A DNA stretch of 64,000 bases from Actinobacteria bacterium 69-20 (GTDB lineage: Bacteria; Actinomycetota; Actinomycetes; Mycobacteriales; Nakamurellaceae): the NCBI GenBank assembly GCA_001897425.1, contig MKSW01000027.1:48499-112498 (forward strand), read 5' to 3'. The notes below the pieces were generated by a model. It was given only the letters and a program-made list of their open reading frames with translations, was not told the DNA's origin and ran no database searches. Numbering within the stretch: the stretch's first letter is position 1; each line of letters opens with the position of its first letter. Of this stretch, positions 1 through 9,610 are shown piece by piece. The translations under genes and the position numbers were made by a program.

Positions 1-10
1 GGGGGCGGGA

Positions 11-1747
11 ATGCGTGACACACCCCCGCCGAGGCTTCGCGCGTGGCAAGCGGACGCCATCACCGGGTACCTGCAGGACCTTCCCAAGGATTACCTCGTC
101 ACGGCGACACCCGGTGCCGGCAAGACGACCTTCGCGCTGGCCGTGGCTCGTCATCTCCTCGATCGCCGCCTGGTGCAGCGCGTCGCCGTCGTGTGCCCGA
201 CCGACCATCTGCGGACCCAGTGGGCGGACGCGGCCGCGCACAGTGGGCTCACCCTCGACCCGACCATGACCAACGCCGACGGCCCAGTCCGGGACGGCGC
301 CGACGGGTACGTCACCACTTACGCGCAGGTCGCCGGTCGGCCGGCGATCCACGCGGCGCGCGGCCGCACCCGGCAGACGCTGGTCGTGCTGGACGAGATC
401 CACCACGCGGGTGACGGGCTGAGCTGGGGCAACGCGGTGGCCGACGCGTTCGACGAGGTGTCGCGCCGACTGTGCTTGACGGGCACGCCGTTTCGCACCC
501 GCGCCGACGAACGGATCCCGTTCGTCCGGTACGACATCACCGAGCACGCCGACGGCGACATGCTCACCTCCCTCGCCGACTACACCTACGGCTACCGGGA
601 AGCGTTGGCCGACACGGTCGTCCGGCCGGTCGTGTTCGCCGCCTACACGGGCGTCTCCCGGTGGCGGAACAGCGCCGGCGAGGTGATCGCCGCGTCGCTG
701 TCCGAGGCCGGCACGAAGTCCGTCGAGGCCGCGGCCTGGCAGACGGCGCTGGACCCGAAGGGCGGCTGGGTACCGCACGTCATCGCCGCGATGGACGAGC
801 GGATCAGCCACCTGCGCGCCTCGGGCATGCCCGACGCGGCCGGCCTGCTGCTGGCCAGCGACCAGGACTCCGCCCGCGCGTACGCCGAGCTGGTGCGGTC
901 CATCACGGGTGAGCGGCCGGCGCTGATCCTCTCCGACGATCCGAAGGCGTCGAAGAAGATCGAGCGGTTCCGCAATGCCGCGACCCGCATGGCCGTCTGC
1001 GTCCGGATGATCTCGGAGGGCGTCGACATCCCGCGGGCCGCCTGCCTGGCGTGGATGACGAACTACCGAACGCCGCTCTTCTTCGCCCAGGCCGTGGGCC
1101 GGGTGGTCCGTGCCCGCCGACGCGGCGAGGTGGCGACCGTGTTCCTGCCGGCCGTCCGGCCGCTGTTGGCATTGGCGGCGGAGATGGAGTCCGAACGCAA
1201 CGCGGTCGTCATGCCGCCTGCGCGCGCGGACGAGGACGGGCTCGATCCGTTGGACCTGCCCGAGCCGGCCGAACAGGGGTCGAACCTCGGCATCGAGACC
1301 TTGGATTCCGACGCATCATTCGCGCACGTGCTCGCGTCCGGGCAGGCGGTCACCGCCACCGCGGGGGCGACGGGTTACGAGCTCACGGTGGACGACGAGG
1401 AGTTTCTCGGCCTGCCCGGCCTGCTCACTGCAGAGCAGACCGCCGTGCTGCTCGCGCGCCGGGACTCCGAACTGCGACGCAGGGTGGCCGCGGGCCGCGC
1501 GGACCATCTGGCGGCCACCGGTACCGACGACGCGGTGTCGGTGGAGACCACCGGCGTCGGGTGGCGCAGGGCCGCGGACCTCCGCCGTGAGGTGAACCAA
1601 CTCGTCGGCCGACTCGCGGCGCGGACCGGTGAGAGCCATGCGGCCATCCACTCACGCTTGCGACGTGATGTGCCCGGCCCGGTGTCTGCGGCGGCCGGCG
1701 TCGAACTCCTTGAGGACCGCCGGGATCATCTGCTCGGCATGCTCTAG
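11..1747 (+). CDS. DEAD/DEAH-box superfamily 2 helicase
   Basis: Walker A-like ATPGAGKT, DEIHH box, motif VI-like QAVGRVVRAR; long ORF with good codon bias. Confidence 0.9.
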   Translation: MRDTPPPRLRAWQADAITGYLQDLPKDYLVTATPGAGKTTFALAVARHLLDRRLVQRVAVVCPTDHLRTQWADAAAHSGLTLDPTMTNADGPVRDGADGYVTTYAQVAGRPAIHAARGRTRQTLVVLDEIHHAGDGLSWGNAVADAFDEVSRRLCLTGTPFRTRADERIPFVRYDITEHADGDMLTSLADYTYGYREALADTVVRPVVFAAYTGVSRWRNSAGEVIAASLSEAGTKSVEAAAWQTALDPKGGWVPHVIAAMDERISHLRASGMPDAAGLLLASDQDSARAYAELVRSITGERPALILSDDPKASKKIERFRNAATRMAVCVRMISEGVDIPRAACLAWMTNYRTPLFFAQAVGRVVRARRRGEVATVFLPAVRPLLALAAEMESERNAVVMPPARADEDGLDPLDLPEPAEQGSNLGIETLDSDASFAHVLASGQAVTATAGATGYELTVDDEEFLGLPGLLTAEQTAVLLARRDSELRRRVAAGRADHLAATGTDDAVSVETTGVGWRRAADLRREVNQLVGRLAARTGESHAAIHSRLRRDVPGPVSAAAGVELLEDRRDHLLGML

Positions 1748-1793
1748 CGCACGGTAGGACCGTGGTGGCTTCGGTGGATCGGCCAGTGGGATG

Positions 1794-1988
1794 TCAGTTG
1801 TGGTCGCGTTGGTCGTGCACCACGGCGGCCAACTCTTCGAGCCGTGCCCGGTGCTCGTTCGCGTGATGCCCACAGAACAGCAATTCGCCGCCGCCGGCGA
1901 GGACGACCCGTACTGTCGCGGCGGCTCCGCAGCGGTCGCATCGGTCGGCGGCGGTCAGTGTGATCGGGCTCGTCATCGTTGCGTTCAT
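1794..1988 (-). CDS. DUF7455-like small zinc-ribbon-type actinobacterial protein
   Basis: MNATMTSPITLTAADRCDRCGAAATVRVVLAGGGELLFCGHHANEHRARLEEL; CxxC...CGHH pattern; start chosen inside the longer ORF. Confidence 0.75.
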   Translation of the reverse strand: MNATMTSPITLTAADRCDRCGAAATVRVVLAGGGELLFCGHHANEHRARLEELAAVVHDQRDHN

Positions 1989-2224
1989 GGTCGTCCTCCC
2001 GTCTGACCGCCACCGTGATCGGTGGCGCCACCTGCGTTGTCCGTCTCGGCGGTCGTTACGTTCTATCTCATGTGACGCCGCCGAGGCGGGCGTTGTTCCC
2101 ACACGAGCGCAAATCGCGTCCGAAACGTGACACCTCTCATGCTGCCCGACTTCGGCGGTCGCTATCGCCGGTTTCGCCCTCCGCGTAACGCCGCTGTCAC
2201 CCCTATCGGCCTAGCCTGCCCATT

Positions 2225-2896
2225 GTGGAGTTTTCCGACGTGATCGCCCGGCGCCGGATGGTGCGCAACTACGACCCCGACCGGCCGGTTCCGGCGCCCG
2301 CCCGTGATCGCCTGCTGCGCGCGGCGCAGCGGGCGCCGAGCGCCGGGTTCACCCAGGGCACCGAGTTCCTGGTGCTGGAGAGCCCTGCGGACCGTGAGAC
2401 GTTCTGGGCCGCAACGACTCCCGCCGTGCATGAGGCGCCACCGGAACCTCCGGCACCTCCTGCGGCCCTTGCGTCGGCGGATCAATCGACCGCGATCCCG
2501 GCCGGACGGTGGCTCGCTGGCATGCGCCGCGCGCCTCTGCTCGTCGTGTGCTTCTCGCACCGTCAGGCATACGCCGACCGTTACGGCGAGCCGGATAAGC
2601 ACGAGGACGACATCGACACCCGCTGGCAGGTGCCGTACTGGCACATCGACACCGGCTTCACCGCGCTCATGATGCTGCTCGACGCGGTCGACCAAGGGCT
2701 CGGCGCCTGCTTCTTCGGCGTTCCGACCAACCGCGTCGGCGCGCTCCGCGACGCGTTCGGCGTCCCTGGGGGATACACGCCGGTCGGCGTCGTCTCAGTC
2801 GGCTACCCGGCCCCCGACCACCGGCCCGCGTCGCTGCACCGGCCTCGCCGCGGTGTCGCTGACGTCGCCCACCTCGGCCACTGGTCACGCCGATGA
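2225..2896 (+). CDS. Nitroreductase family protein
   Basis: N-terminal VIARRRMVRNYDPDRPVP, LRAAQRAPSAGFTQG, C-terminal VGYPAPDHRP; GTG start. Confidence 0.85.
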   Translation: MEFSDVIARRRMVRNYDPDRPVPAPARDRLLRAAQRAPSAGFTQGTEFLVLESPADRETFWAATTPAVHEAPPEPPAPPAALASADQSTAIPAGRWLAGMRRAPLLVVCFSHRQAYADRYGEPDKHEDDIDTRWQVPYWHIDTGFTALMMLLDAVDQGLGACFFGVPTNRVGALRDAFGVPGGYTPVGVVSVGYPAPDHRPASLHRPRRGVADVAHLGHWSRR

Positions 2897-2957
2897 CGGG
2901 CCGTACCCAACTCAGCGGAAGCGGTCTCGGGGGCGATGCGGCAGATACGATGACGCC

Positions 2958-3188
2958 ATGGCGTTCGAAAGGATCAGCACCGACCCGGAAGTGATGGGCG
3001 GAATGCCGTGTGTGCGAGGGTTGCGCATCCCGGTGGCGTCCGTGGTGGCGATGGTCGCCGACGGCATGAGCGTCGACGAGATCATCGCGGAACTTCCCGA
3101 CCTTGAAGCCGCGGACATAGCCGAAGCGCTGCGCTATGCGGCAGAGGCCGTGCGCGAGCGCGAGTTGCCGTTGCGCCAGACCGCATGA
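2958..3188 (+). CDS. DUF433 domain protein (putative antitoxin)
   Basis: RISTDPEVMGGMPCVRGLRIPVASVVAMVADGMSVDEIIAELPDLEAADIAEALRYAA is typical DUF433; overlaps the DUF5615 gene. Confidence 0.9.
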   Translation: MAFERISTDPEVMGGMPCVRGLRIPVASVVAMVADGMSVDEIIAELPDLEAADIAEALRYAAEAVRERELPLRQTA

Positions 3189-3550
3189 GGTTCCTCCTCG
3201 ACGAGAATCTCTCACCGCTTTTGGCCGACCTGCTCGCGCGGCGCGGACACGACGTCCTCCACGTCCGCGAACTTGGCCTGAAAAGCGCGCCCGACGACCA
3301 GGTATTGGATGCTGCCGCTGATCGGGATTGCGTACTCGTCAGCGCAGACACGGATTTTGGCGCGATCTTGGCTATGCGACACCTGAGCGGGCCATCGGTG
3401 TTACTCATCCGCCGCGTCGCGAATCGGCGAGCGGTTCAACAGGCGAGCCTGATCATCGCCAATCTCGACGCGGTGGCGGACGAGCTCGCCGCCGGGGCAA
3501 TCGTTGTGCTGGGCGATCGCACGATTCGGGTCCGCCGGCTGCCGATCTGA
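3185..3550 (+). CDS. DUF5615 PIN-like protein (putative toxin)
   Basis: MRFLLDENLSPLLADLLARRGHDVLHV...VLVSADTDFGAIL; adjacent to DUF433 gene. Confidence 0.9.
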   Translation: MRFLLDENLSPLLADLLARRGHDVLHVRELGLKSAPDDQVLDAAADRDCVLVSADTDFGAILAMRHLSGPSVLLIRRVANRRAVQQASLIIANLDAVADELAAGAIVVLGDRTIRVRRLPI

Positions 3551-3634
3551 TCGCCGAGCCAGCGGCCACTGCTGTTACCTCGTCGCGGTGTCGCAGATGT
3601 CGCGCACATCGGCTCCTGTCAACGAGGGTGACGT

Positions 3635-3892
3635 GGGGTTGTCGACGGTTCCACGGCGAACGAGGATTCGTGGTGTCGGCAAGGGACCTCGGGCGGGTGG
3701 CTCAGATGCATACGGCAGGCACGGCATCGTGGCGTTTCGCCCACGACATCGACGAACGTCTTCACGTTGCGCTCTACATCCGCGATGCCCTTGACCTGCC
3801 GACGGCTGCCGAGGGAACCCCGCCCCGGCTCGCGAGCGAAATCCCTGACCGCTCGGGGTTACTCGGTCCCGAAGCGGCGCAGGCAGTGGCCG
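3635..3892 (+). pseudogene. Truncated duplicate of the 5' end of the gene at 10136..10837
   Basis: Ungapped match to 10098..10355 (offset 6463), about six mismatches by eye; includes about 38 bp upstream of the GTG start, then stops matching. Confidence 0.85.
3635..3892 (+). repeat. Left copy of ~258-bp direct repeat
   Basis: Near-identical to 10098..10355, same orientation. Confidence 0.9.
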
Positions 3893-3923
3893 GTACCGGT
3901 CGGGAGCCCCACCGGTACCGGCC
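3888..3923. terminator. Hairpin with perfect 13-bp stem and 10-nt loop
   Basis: GGCCGGTACCGGT-CGGGAGCCCC-ACCGGTACCGGCC, just downstream of the stop of the minus-strand ABC gene. Confidence 0.65.
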
Positions 3924-3945
3924 ACGCCGGAACGTGCCTAGCGGT

Positions 3946-5160
3946 TCAGCCGTCGGCCCCGGCCGGTTTCGTCGTCACCGTGAAGCCCTCGGTCTGGTTC
4001 GCCTTCAAGGCATAGTCGTTGGTGAACGTGTTGCCCACGGCCACCTTGCTGACGTCCACGCCGATGACCTTCTCCATGTCGTACACGGTCTTCGCGCCGC
4101 CGGCGGGCATGATCCCGTCCGGCAGGAACTGTCCCTTGTCGGTGGTCAGCGCCGCGATGTACTGATCCTTGGTGATCGTTTTGTTGGAGACGAACTGCGG
4201 GGGCAGGGCGTTGGCGATGTCCGCCGCGGTGTGGGTCGCGATCCAGTGCATCGTCGCGACGAGGGCGTTGACAACGGCCTGCGTCTCGGTCGGGTGCGCC
4301 TTCACCCAACTCGCCTGGGCCAGAACGCATGCGGACGGCCAGTCGCCGCCCAGCGCGGCGGTGGCGCCGGCGGCGGTGGCCAGGTCGATCGCCGGATAGG
4401 CGAGCTTCTGCGCCTCGAGCTCCAGCACCGTCGGCTGGGTCGTCATCACGCAGGCCGCGGTCTTGCGCTGGATCGCGGCAATCGCCGTGGCGCCGGCACC
4501 GACCGCAAGGGGGGTGTATTCCTTGCGGGTGATGTTGTGCTGCGAGGCCATGAACTGGGTGAGTTCGTCGGTGCCGGAACCGAGGTCGGTGACGCCGAGG
4601 GTCTTGCCCTTGAAGTCGGCCGTGGAATGCACACCGCTGTCGTTGCCGCACATCTCCCGCTCGCCGGGTGCGCCGGACAGTTGCACGACGTCGATGACAT
4701 CCTTGCCCTTGGACTGGAAGTCGATGGCGTGGATGTACCAGGCGCCGGCCATGTCGACCTGCCCGGAGGCCATCGCGTCCTCCGCGCCCACACCGCCCTG
4801 CTGTTCGGTGGACAGTTCCACGTTCACGCCGTACTTCTTGTAGAAGCCCAGGTTCTGCGCCAACTGGTACGGCAGGTAGATCTGCTTGTCGATGCCGCCG
4901 ACCATCAGCCGGACGGTGGGCAGCGGCCCGGACGGCGGCGCCGCCGCGCTGCTGGACCCGCCGCCGCCCGCCGCCTGGCTGGAGGCTCCGGCGGCCGGTG
5001 AGGACGACCCGGCGCCGGACGAGGCCGACGTGCCCTGCTGGGCGGTGCTGCTCCCGGCCGGGGTGCTCGACGATCCGGCGGCGGCACCGCCGCTCGAGCA
5101 CGCCGACAATCCGAGGGTGAGCGCCCCGATCGCAGCGATCCAGGCGACGCGTTTGACCAT
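3946..5160 (-). CDS. ABC transporter substrate-binding lipoprotein (NitT/TauT/SsuA type)
   Basis: Lipobox LGLSACSS, Ser/Ala/Gly linker, LMVGGIDKQIYLPYQLAQNLGFYKKYGVNVEL; next to permease and ATPase. Confidence 0.85.
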   Translation of the reverse strand: MVKRVAWIAAIGALTLGLSACSSGGAAAGSSSTPAGSSTAQQGTSASSGAGSSSPAAGASSQAAGGGGSSSAAAPPSGPLPTVRLMVGGIDKQIYLPYQLAQNLGFYKKYGVNVELSTEQQGGVGAEDAMASGQVDMAGAWYIHAIDFQSKGKDVIDVVQLSGAPGEREMCGNDSGVHSTADFKGKTLGVTDLGSGTDELTQFMASQHNITRKEYTPLAVGAGATAIAAIQRKTAACVMTTQPTVLELEAQKLAYPAIDLATAAGATAALGGDWPSACVLAQASWVKAHPTETQAVVNALVATMHWIATHTAADIANALPPQFVSNKTITKDQYIAALTTDKGQFLPDGIMPAGGAKTVYDMEKVIGVDVSKVAVGNTFTNDYALKANQTEGFTVTTKPAGADG

Positions 5161-5294
5161 GGTGCCATTCCTTTCGTTGGGGGGACTGCGGTTTCGATGA
5201 TGTAGAGACGACGGTGACGGTGCTGGACCGGATTTGCGCGTCGGGTTAGCGCGCGGGGTTCGCGGCCCGGTTTCGCGGCCCGATATCGCGCGGA

Positions 5295-6176
5295 TCAGGT
5301 CGGCTGCGACTCGGATCGGCTGGGCGGCCGCCAGGACAGCAACCGCCGCTCCACCAGGCTGAGCACGAATTCGGCGATCAACGTGACGACGCCGACCAGC
5401 AGCATGCTGGCGAAGACGGTGTCCATGTCGAACTGTCCCTGCGCCTGGGTGATGATCAGCCCGATGCCGTGCTGGGCGCCCAGCACTTCGGCGACAAGCG
5501 CGCCGATGATCGCGAACCCGAAAGCGGTGTGCAGGCTGGCGATGATCCAGGTCAGCGCCGACGGGATGGTCACGTGACGCGCCACCTGCATCGGGGAGGC
5601 GCCCAGCACCTTGACGTTGGCGACCAGGTTGGGGTCCACCTCCCGCACCCCTTGGAAGGCGTTGAAGAAGACGATGAAGAAGACCAGGACCGCCGCGAGC
5701 AGCATCTTCGGGAACGTTCCCAACCCGAAGGCGACGATGAAGATCGAGCCCAGGATGATGCGCGGGATGGAGTTGAGCAGCTTGATGTACGGGCTGAGAA
5801 CGTCCGACAGGAAACGGTTCTGGCCGAGCAGCAGGCCCAGCACGATCCCGCTGGCCATCCCCAGCAGGAATCCGTAGACGGCCTCCGTGACGGTGACGCC
5901 GAGGTTCGTCCAGATGGAGCCGAATGCAGTGCCCTGCGTGAACAGGTCGACCAGGCTCTGCCACACACCGGAGGGCTGCCCGAAGAAGAACTTGTCGACG
6001 ACACCGATCTCGGTGAGCCATTGCCAACTGCCCAACACCACCACCGGCACCAGCACCCGGCAGAGCCACAGCAGACCGGTCCGGCGGCGGCGGGCCCGCC
6101 GGGCAGCCTCCCGCAGGGCGGCGCCGGGGTCGCCGGCCTCCGCGAAGGCGGCAGATCCCACGATGGCGGTGCTCAT
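5295..6176 (-). CDS. ABC transporter permease (NitT/TauT type)
   Basis: Hydrophobic; IIASLHTAFGFAIIGALVAEVLGAQHGIGLII motif. Confidence 0.88.
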   Translation of the reverse strand: MSTAIVGSAAFAEAGDPGAALREAARRARRRRTGLLWLCRVLVPVVVLGSWQWLTEIGVVDKFFFGQPSGVWQSLVDLFTQGTAFGSIWTNLGVTVTEAVYGFLLGMASGIVLGLLLGQNRFLSDVLSPYIKLLNSIPRIILGSIFIVAFGLGTFPKMLLAAVLVFFIVFFNAFQGVREVDPNLVANVKVLGASPMQVARHVTIPSALTWIIASLHTAFGFAIIGALVAEVLGAQHGIGLIITQAQGQFDMDTVFASMLLVGVVTLIAEFVLSLVERRLLSWRPPSRSESQPT

Positions 6177-7012
6177 GCGGCGCTGGCCGTCTGCGCGTAG
6201 GCGCGCTCGACCTCGTCCTTGAGTGTCGCCCAGATCTCGTTCTCCAGCTCCAGGAAATGCGCTTCGTGCCGGATCTCCTGGACCTCGCCGCGCGGCCGGG
6301 GTAGGTCGATGGCGAAGCTGCGCTTGATGGTCCCGGGGCCGCTCGTCATGATGAGCACCCGGTCCGCCAGGGCCACCGCTTCGTCCAGGTCGTGGGTGAT
6401 GAACAGCACCGACGGCCGCAGCTGATCCCACAGGCTCAGCAGCTCGGTCTGCATGATCGCCTTGGTCTGCACGTCCAGCGCGCCGAACGGCTCGTCCATC
6501 AACAGGATCCGCGGCTCGTTGATCAGCGCCGCCGCCATGGAGACACGCTTGCGCATGCCGCCGGACAGCTGGTGCGGGTAGCGATCCTCGAAGCCCGCCA
6601 GGCCGACCCGGCGCAGCCAGGCCCGTGCCAGTTCGACGGCTGACCGCTTCGACATCCCGTGCAACGACGGACCGATCATGACGTTGCCCAGCACCGTCTT
6701 CCACGGGAACAGCGCGTCGGCCTGGAACATGAAGCTCACGCCCGCGGTGACGCCATCGACGGGACGTCCGCCGACCGTCACCGAACCGGCGCTCGGCCGA
6801 TCCAGGCCCGAGACCTGGCCGAGGGTCGTCGACTTCCCGCACCCGGTAGGCCCGACGATGGCGACGAACTCGCCCGGTTGCACGGTGAACGTGACGTCCT
6901 GGATCGCGGTGAACGGCTCGCCCTTCGGGGTGAGGAATCGCTTCGTCAGCCCGGTTATCTCGATGCGCGCCCCGGTACCGGGTCCGGTCGGGTTCGGCGT
7001 TGTCTCGGCCAC
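6173..7012 (-). CDS. ABC transporter ATP-binding protein (NitT/TauT type)
   Basis: GPTGCGKST, LSGGMRKRV, LLMDEPFGALD; 4-bp overlap with permease. Confidence 0.93.
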   Translation of the reverse strand: MAETTPNPTGPGTGARIEITGLTKRFLTPKGEPFTAIQDVTFTVQPGEFVAIVGPTGCGKSTTLGQVSGLDRPSAGSVTVGGRPVDGVTAGVSFMFQADALFPWKTVLGNVMIGPSLHGMSKRSAVELARAWLRRVGLAGFEDRYPHQLSGGMRKRVSMAAALINEPRILLMDEPFGALDVQTKAIMQTELLSLWDQLRPSVLFITHDLDEAVALADRVLIMTSGPGTIKRSFAIDLPRPRGEVQEIRHEAHFLELENEIWATLKDEVERAYAQTASAA

Positions 7013-7185
7013 GGTGCGGCCTCCTTCCCTGGCGATTGGGTGCCTGTTGGGAACCGACGGTATGGCGCCGGGGGCTATGGCATCTCCTTGCGCGCATAGA
7101 TTGCGGTTTTGCGCGTTCTGCTCACAGACCTTTGGCGGCGGAAGCCCTTGTCGCTCCGGGGGCCGGGCGTGACAATGGGCGCATC

Positions 7186-8871
7186 ATGAGCACCAGGCCG
7201 CGCCGCGGGCGCAAGCTCGCCACCCAGATCTTCGTGGCCCAACTGGTGATCCTGGCCGTCACGATGGCGGTGGGGTTCGTGATGCTGGCGCGCGCGGAGA
7301 GCGGCTACCTGGATGCGAACTACCAATCCCGGGCCGCGGCCATCGCCGAAACGGTTGCCGGTGTCCCGGCGATCCGCAGGTGCATGGCGGACGAAGCGCC
7401 CGGTTGCGCGGCGACGATCCAGGACTTCGCCACCACCACCCAACACCAGACCGGCGCGTCCTATGTGGTCGTCATCGATATGAACCGGGTGCGGCATTCG
7501 CACCCCATCCAATCCTTGATCGGCCAACAGGTCGCCGAGCCGATCGTGGCCGCCGACGGCAAGGTGCACCTGGGCATCGACAACGGAAGCCTGGGTCGCT
7601 CGGCCAACGCCCGCGTCCCGCTGTACGGGCCGGACGGCACCATGGTCGGCGAGATCTCCGTCGGCATCAAGGAGGACTCGGTCCTCAGCGCGCTGCGCCA
7701 GCACCTGTTTTCGTTCGCAGCCTGGTTTGCAATAGCGCTGGCCGTCGGAGCGCTCGCCTCCTGGGCGCTTGCCCGGCACCTCAAGCGGCGCACCTTCGGC
7801 CTGGAACTGGACGACATCGCCCGCCTGCTGCAGGAGCGCGAGGCGACGCTGCACGGAATTCGCGAGGGGGTGATCGCGGTGGACCGGAAGGGCGTCGTCA
7901 CCCTTGTCAACGACGAGGCGAGTGCCCTGCTGGGCCTGACCACCGCTGGTTACGGGCACGCGCTGGCGGACCTGCTGCCGCCCGGGCGCCTCAACGACGT
8001 GCTCACCGGTCGCGAGCCGGGTCCCGATCAGGTCGTCGTCACCGAGCAGCACTGCCTGGTGATCAACCGGATGCCCGTGAAGATCACCGACCGCGATCTG
8101 GGTGCCGTCATCACGCTGTCCGACCGCAGCGAGCTGGAAGGACTGGTGCGCGAACTCGACAGCGTTCGGGGGCTCACCGACGCGCTGCGCGCGCAGCAGC
8201 ACGAGTTCGACAACCGGGTGCACGCGCTGGCCGGCCTGGTGGAACTGGGACGTTACGACGAGGCGCTGCAATACGCAGGCGAGTTGTCCGGCAGGCAGGC
8301 GGGTCTGGCCGAGCGGCTGCAGGAACGCATCGACAGCCCGCAACTGGTGGGCCTTCTCGTCGCCAAGGCGGTGATCGCCGCGGAGCGCGGGGTCACCTTG
8401 ACGATCAGCGACGACTCCGCGCTGGCGGCGGGTGACGCCGATCCGCGGGCGCTGCTCACGGTCGTCGGCAACCTGGTGGACAACGCCATCGACGCCGCGG
8501 GCGGATCGGGCACGGCCGGGCAGGATCCCGCTGTCGCGGTGTCCATCCGGACCGAAGCGGACCGGCGGGTGACGGTGTCGGTCCGCGACACCGGGCCCGG
8601 CATCGCACCCGAGGACCGCCAACGGGTGTTCGTCGACGGCTACACGACGAAGCGGGCGTCCGGTCCGGGGCGTCGCGGGCTTGGCCTGGCGCTCGTGCGG
8701 CGGACCGTCGTGGGTGCGGGTGGAAGCATCACCGTCACCGGGCTTGCGGCCTCCGACGGCCGCACGTCACCGGCCGGACCGGTCGGCGACGCGACTGGCG
8801 AGCCGGCGGCCGGCACCGTCTTCACGGTGGTGCTGCCGCCCGCCCGCTCGACGGCGGATCTGCTGGCATGA
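7186..8871 (+). CDS. Sensor histidine kinase, CitA/DcuS family
   Basis: N-terminal TM and extracytoplasmic sensor, PAS-like region, QQHEFDNRVHALAGLVELG H-box, NLVDNAIDAAGG N-box, DTGPGI. Confidence 0.88.
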   Translation: MSTRPRRGRKLATQIFVAQLVILAVTMAVGFVMLARAESGYLDANYQSRAAAIAETVAGVPAIRRCMADEAPGCAATIQDFATTTQHQTGASYVVVIDMNRVRHSHPIQSLIGQQVAEPIVAADGKVHLGIDNGSLGRSANARVPLYGPDGTMVGEISVGIKEDSVLSALRQHLFSFAAWFAIALAVGALASWALARHLKRRTFGLELDDIARLLQEREATLHGIREGVIAVDRKGVVTLVNDEASALLGLTTAGYGHALADLLPPGRLNDVLTGREPGPDQVVVTEQHCLVINRMPVKITDRDLGAVITLSDRSELEGLVRELDSVRGLTDALRAQQHEFDNRVHALAGLVELGRYDEALQYAGELSGRQAGLAERLQERIDSPQLVGLLVAKAVIAAERGVTLTISDDSALAAGDADPRALLTVVGNLVDNAIDAAGGSGTAGQDPAVAVSIRTEADRRVTVSVRDTGPGIAPEDRQRVFVDGYTTKRASGPGRRGLGLALVRRTVVGAGGSITVTGLAASDGRTSPAGPVGDATGEPAAGTVFTVVLPPARSTADLLA

Positions 8872-9557
8872 TCGGCACACTCGTCGTCGACGACGACTTC
8901 CGGGTTGCCGATGTGCATGCGGGCTACGTGAAGTCGGTGACGGGTTTCACGGTGGTCGGCGTTGCCCAGAGCGCTGCGCAGACGCTGCGGGCCGTCCAGG
9001 ACCGCCGCCCGGACCTGGTGCTGCTGGACCTCTACCTGCCCGACGAGCACGGCCTGGACGTGATGCGACGCCTGGATGAGGTGCCGACCCCGCCGGACGT
9101 CATCGTGGTGTCGGCCGCGCGCGACCTGGCGAGCGTCCGCCGCGCCATGCGGCAGGGCGCGGTCGGCTACGTTGCCAAGCCGTTCGGCTTCGCGTTGTTG
9201 AACGAACGGCTTTGCGCCTACCGCGATCTGCGCCGGCGGGTCGCGGCCCTGTCCACCGAAGGCTCGCAGGCGGCGGAGCAGTCGGACATCGACGCGCTGT
9301 TCGCACTGCTCGGCGGGTCCACCGTCGCACCGGCGCCGAAGGGGCAGTCCGAATCCACCATGCGGCTGGTGCGGGAGGCGGTTCGGCATGCCGCGCCGGA
9401 TATCTCCGCGGTCCAGGTCGCGGATTCCGTCGGGATCAGCCGCACGACGGCCCAGCGCTACCTGGTGTACCTCGCCCGGCACGGCGTGATCGAACTGCGC
9501 CTGCAGTACGGGTCTACCGGGCGGCCGGAGCACCGGTACCGGCCGCGCCAGGGGTGA
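8868..9557 (+). CDS. Response regulator, CitB/DcuR family
   Basis: LVVDDDFRVADVHAGYV, DLVLLDLYLPD, C-terminal HTH SVGISRTTAQRYLVYL; overlaps kinase stop. Confidence 0.9.
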   Translation: MIGTLVVDDDFRVADVHAGYVKSVTGFTVVGVAQSAAQTLRAVQDRRPDLVLLDLYLPDEHGLDVMRRLDEVPTPPDVIVVSAARDLASVRRAMRQGAVGYVAKPFGFALLNERLCAYRDLRRRVAALSTEGSQAAEQSDIDALFALLGGSTVAPAPKGQSESTMRLVREAVRHAAPDISAVQVADSVGISRTTAQRYLVYLARHGVIELRLQYGSTGRPEHRYRPRQG

Positions 9558-9610
9558 CGGTGCGCAGGGCGGGCACCGCGGGTCTGCGGTTGCCCGGGTT
9601 CGCGCCGCCC

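Noticed and set aside
3328-5001. 557-aa plus-strand ORF covering 3.3-5.0 kb
   Set aside because: Antisense to a convincing ABC binding lipoprotein; low-complexity V/G/R-rich translation typical of a high-GC shadow ORF.
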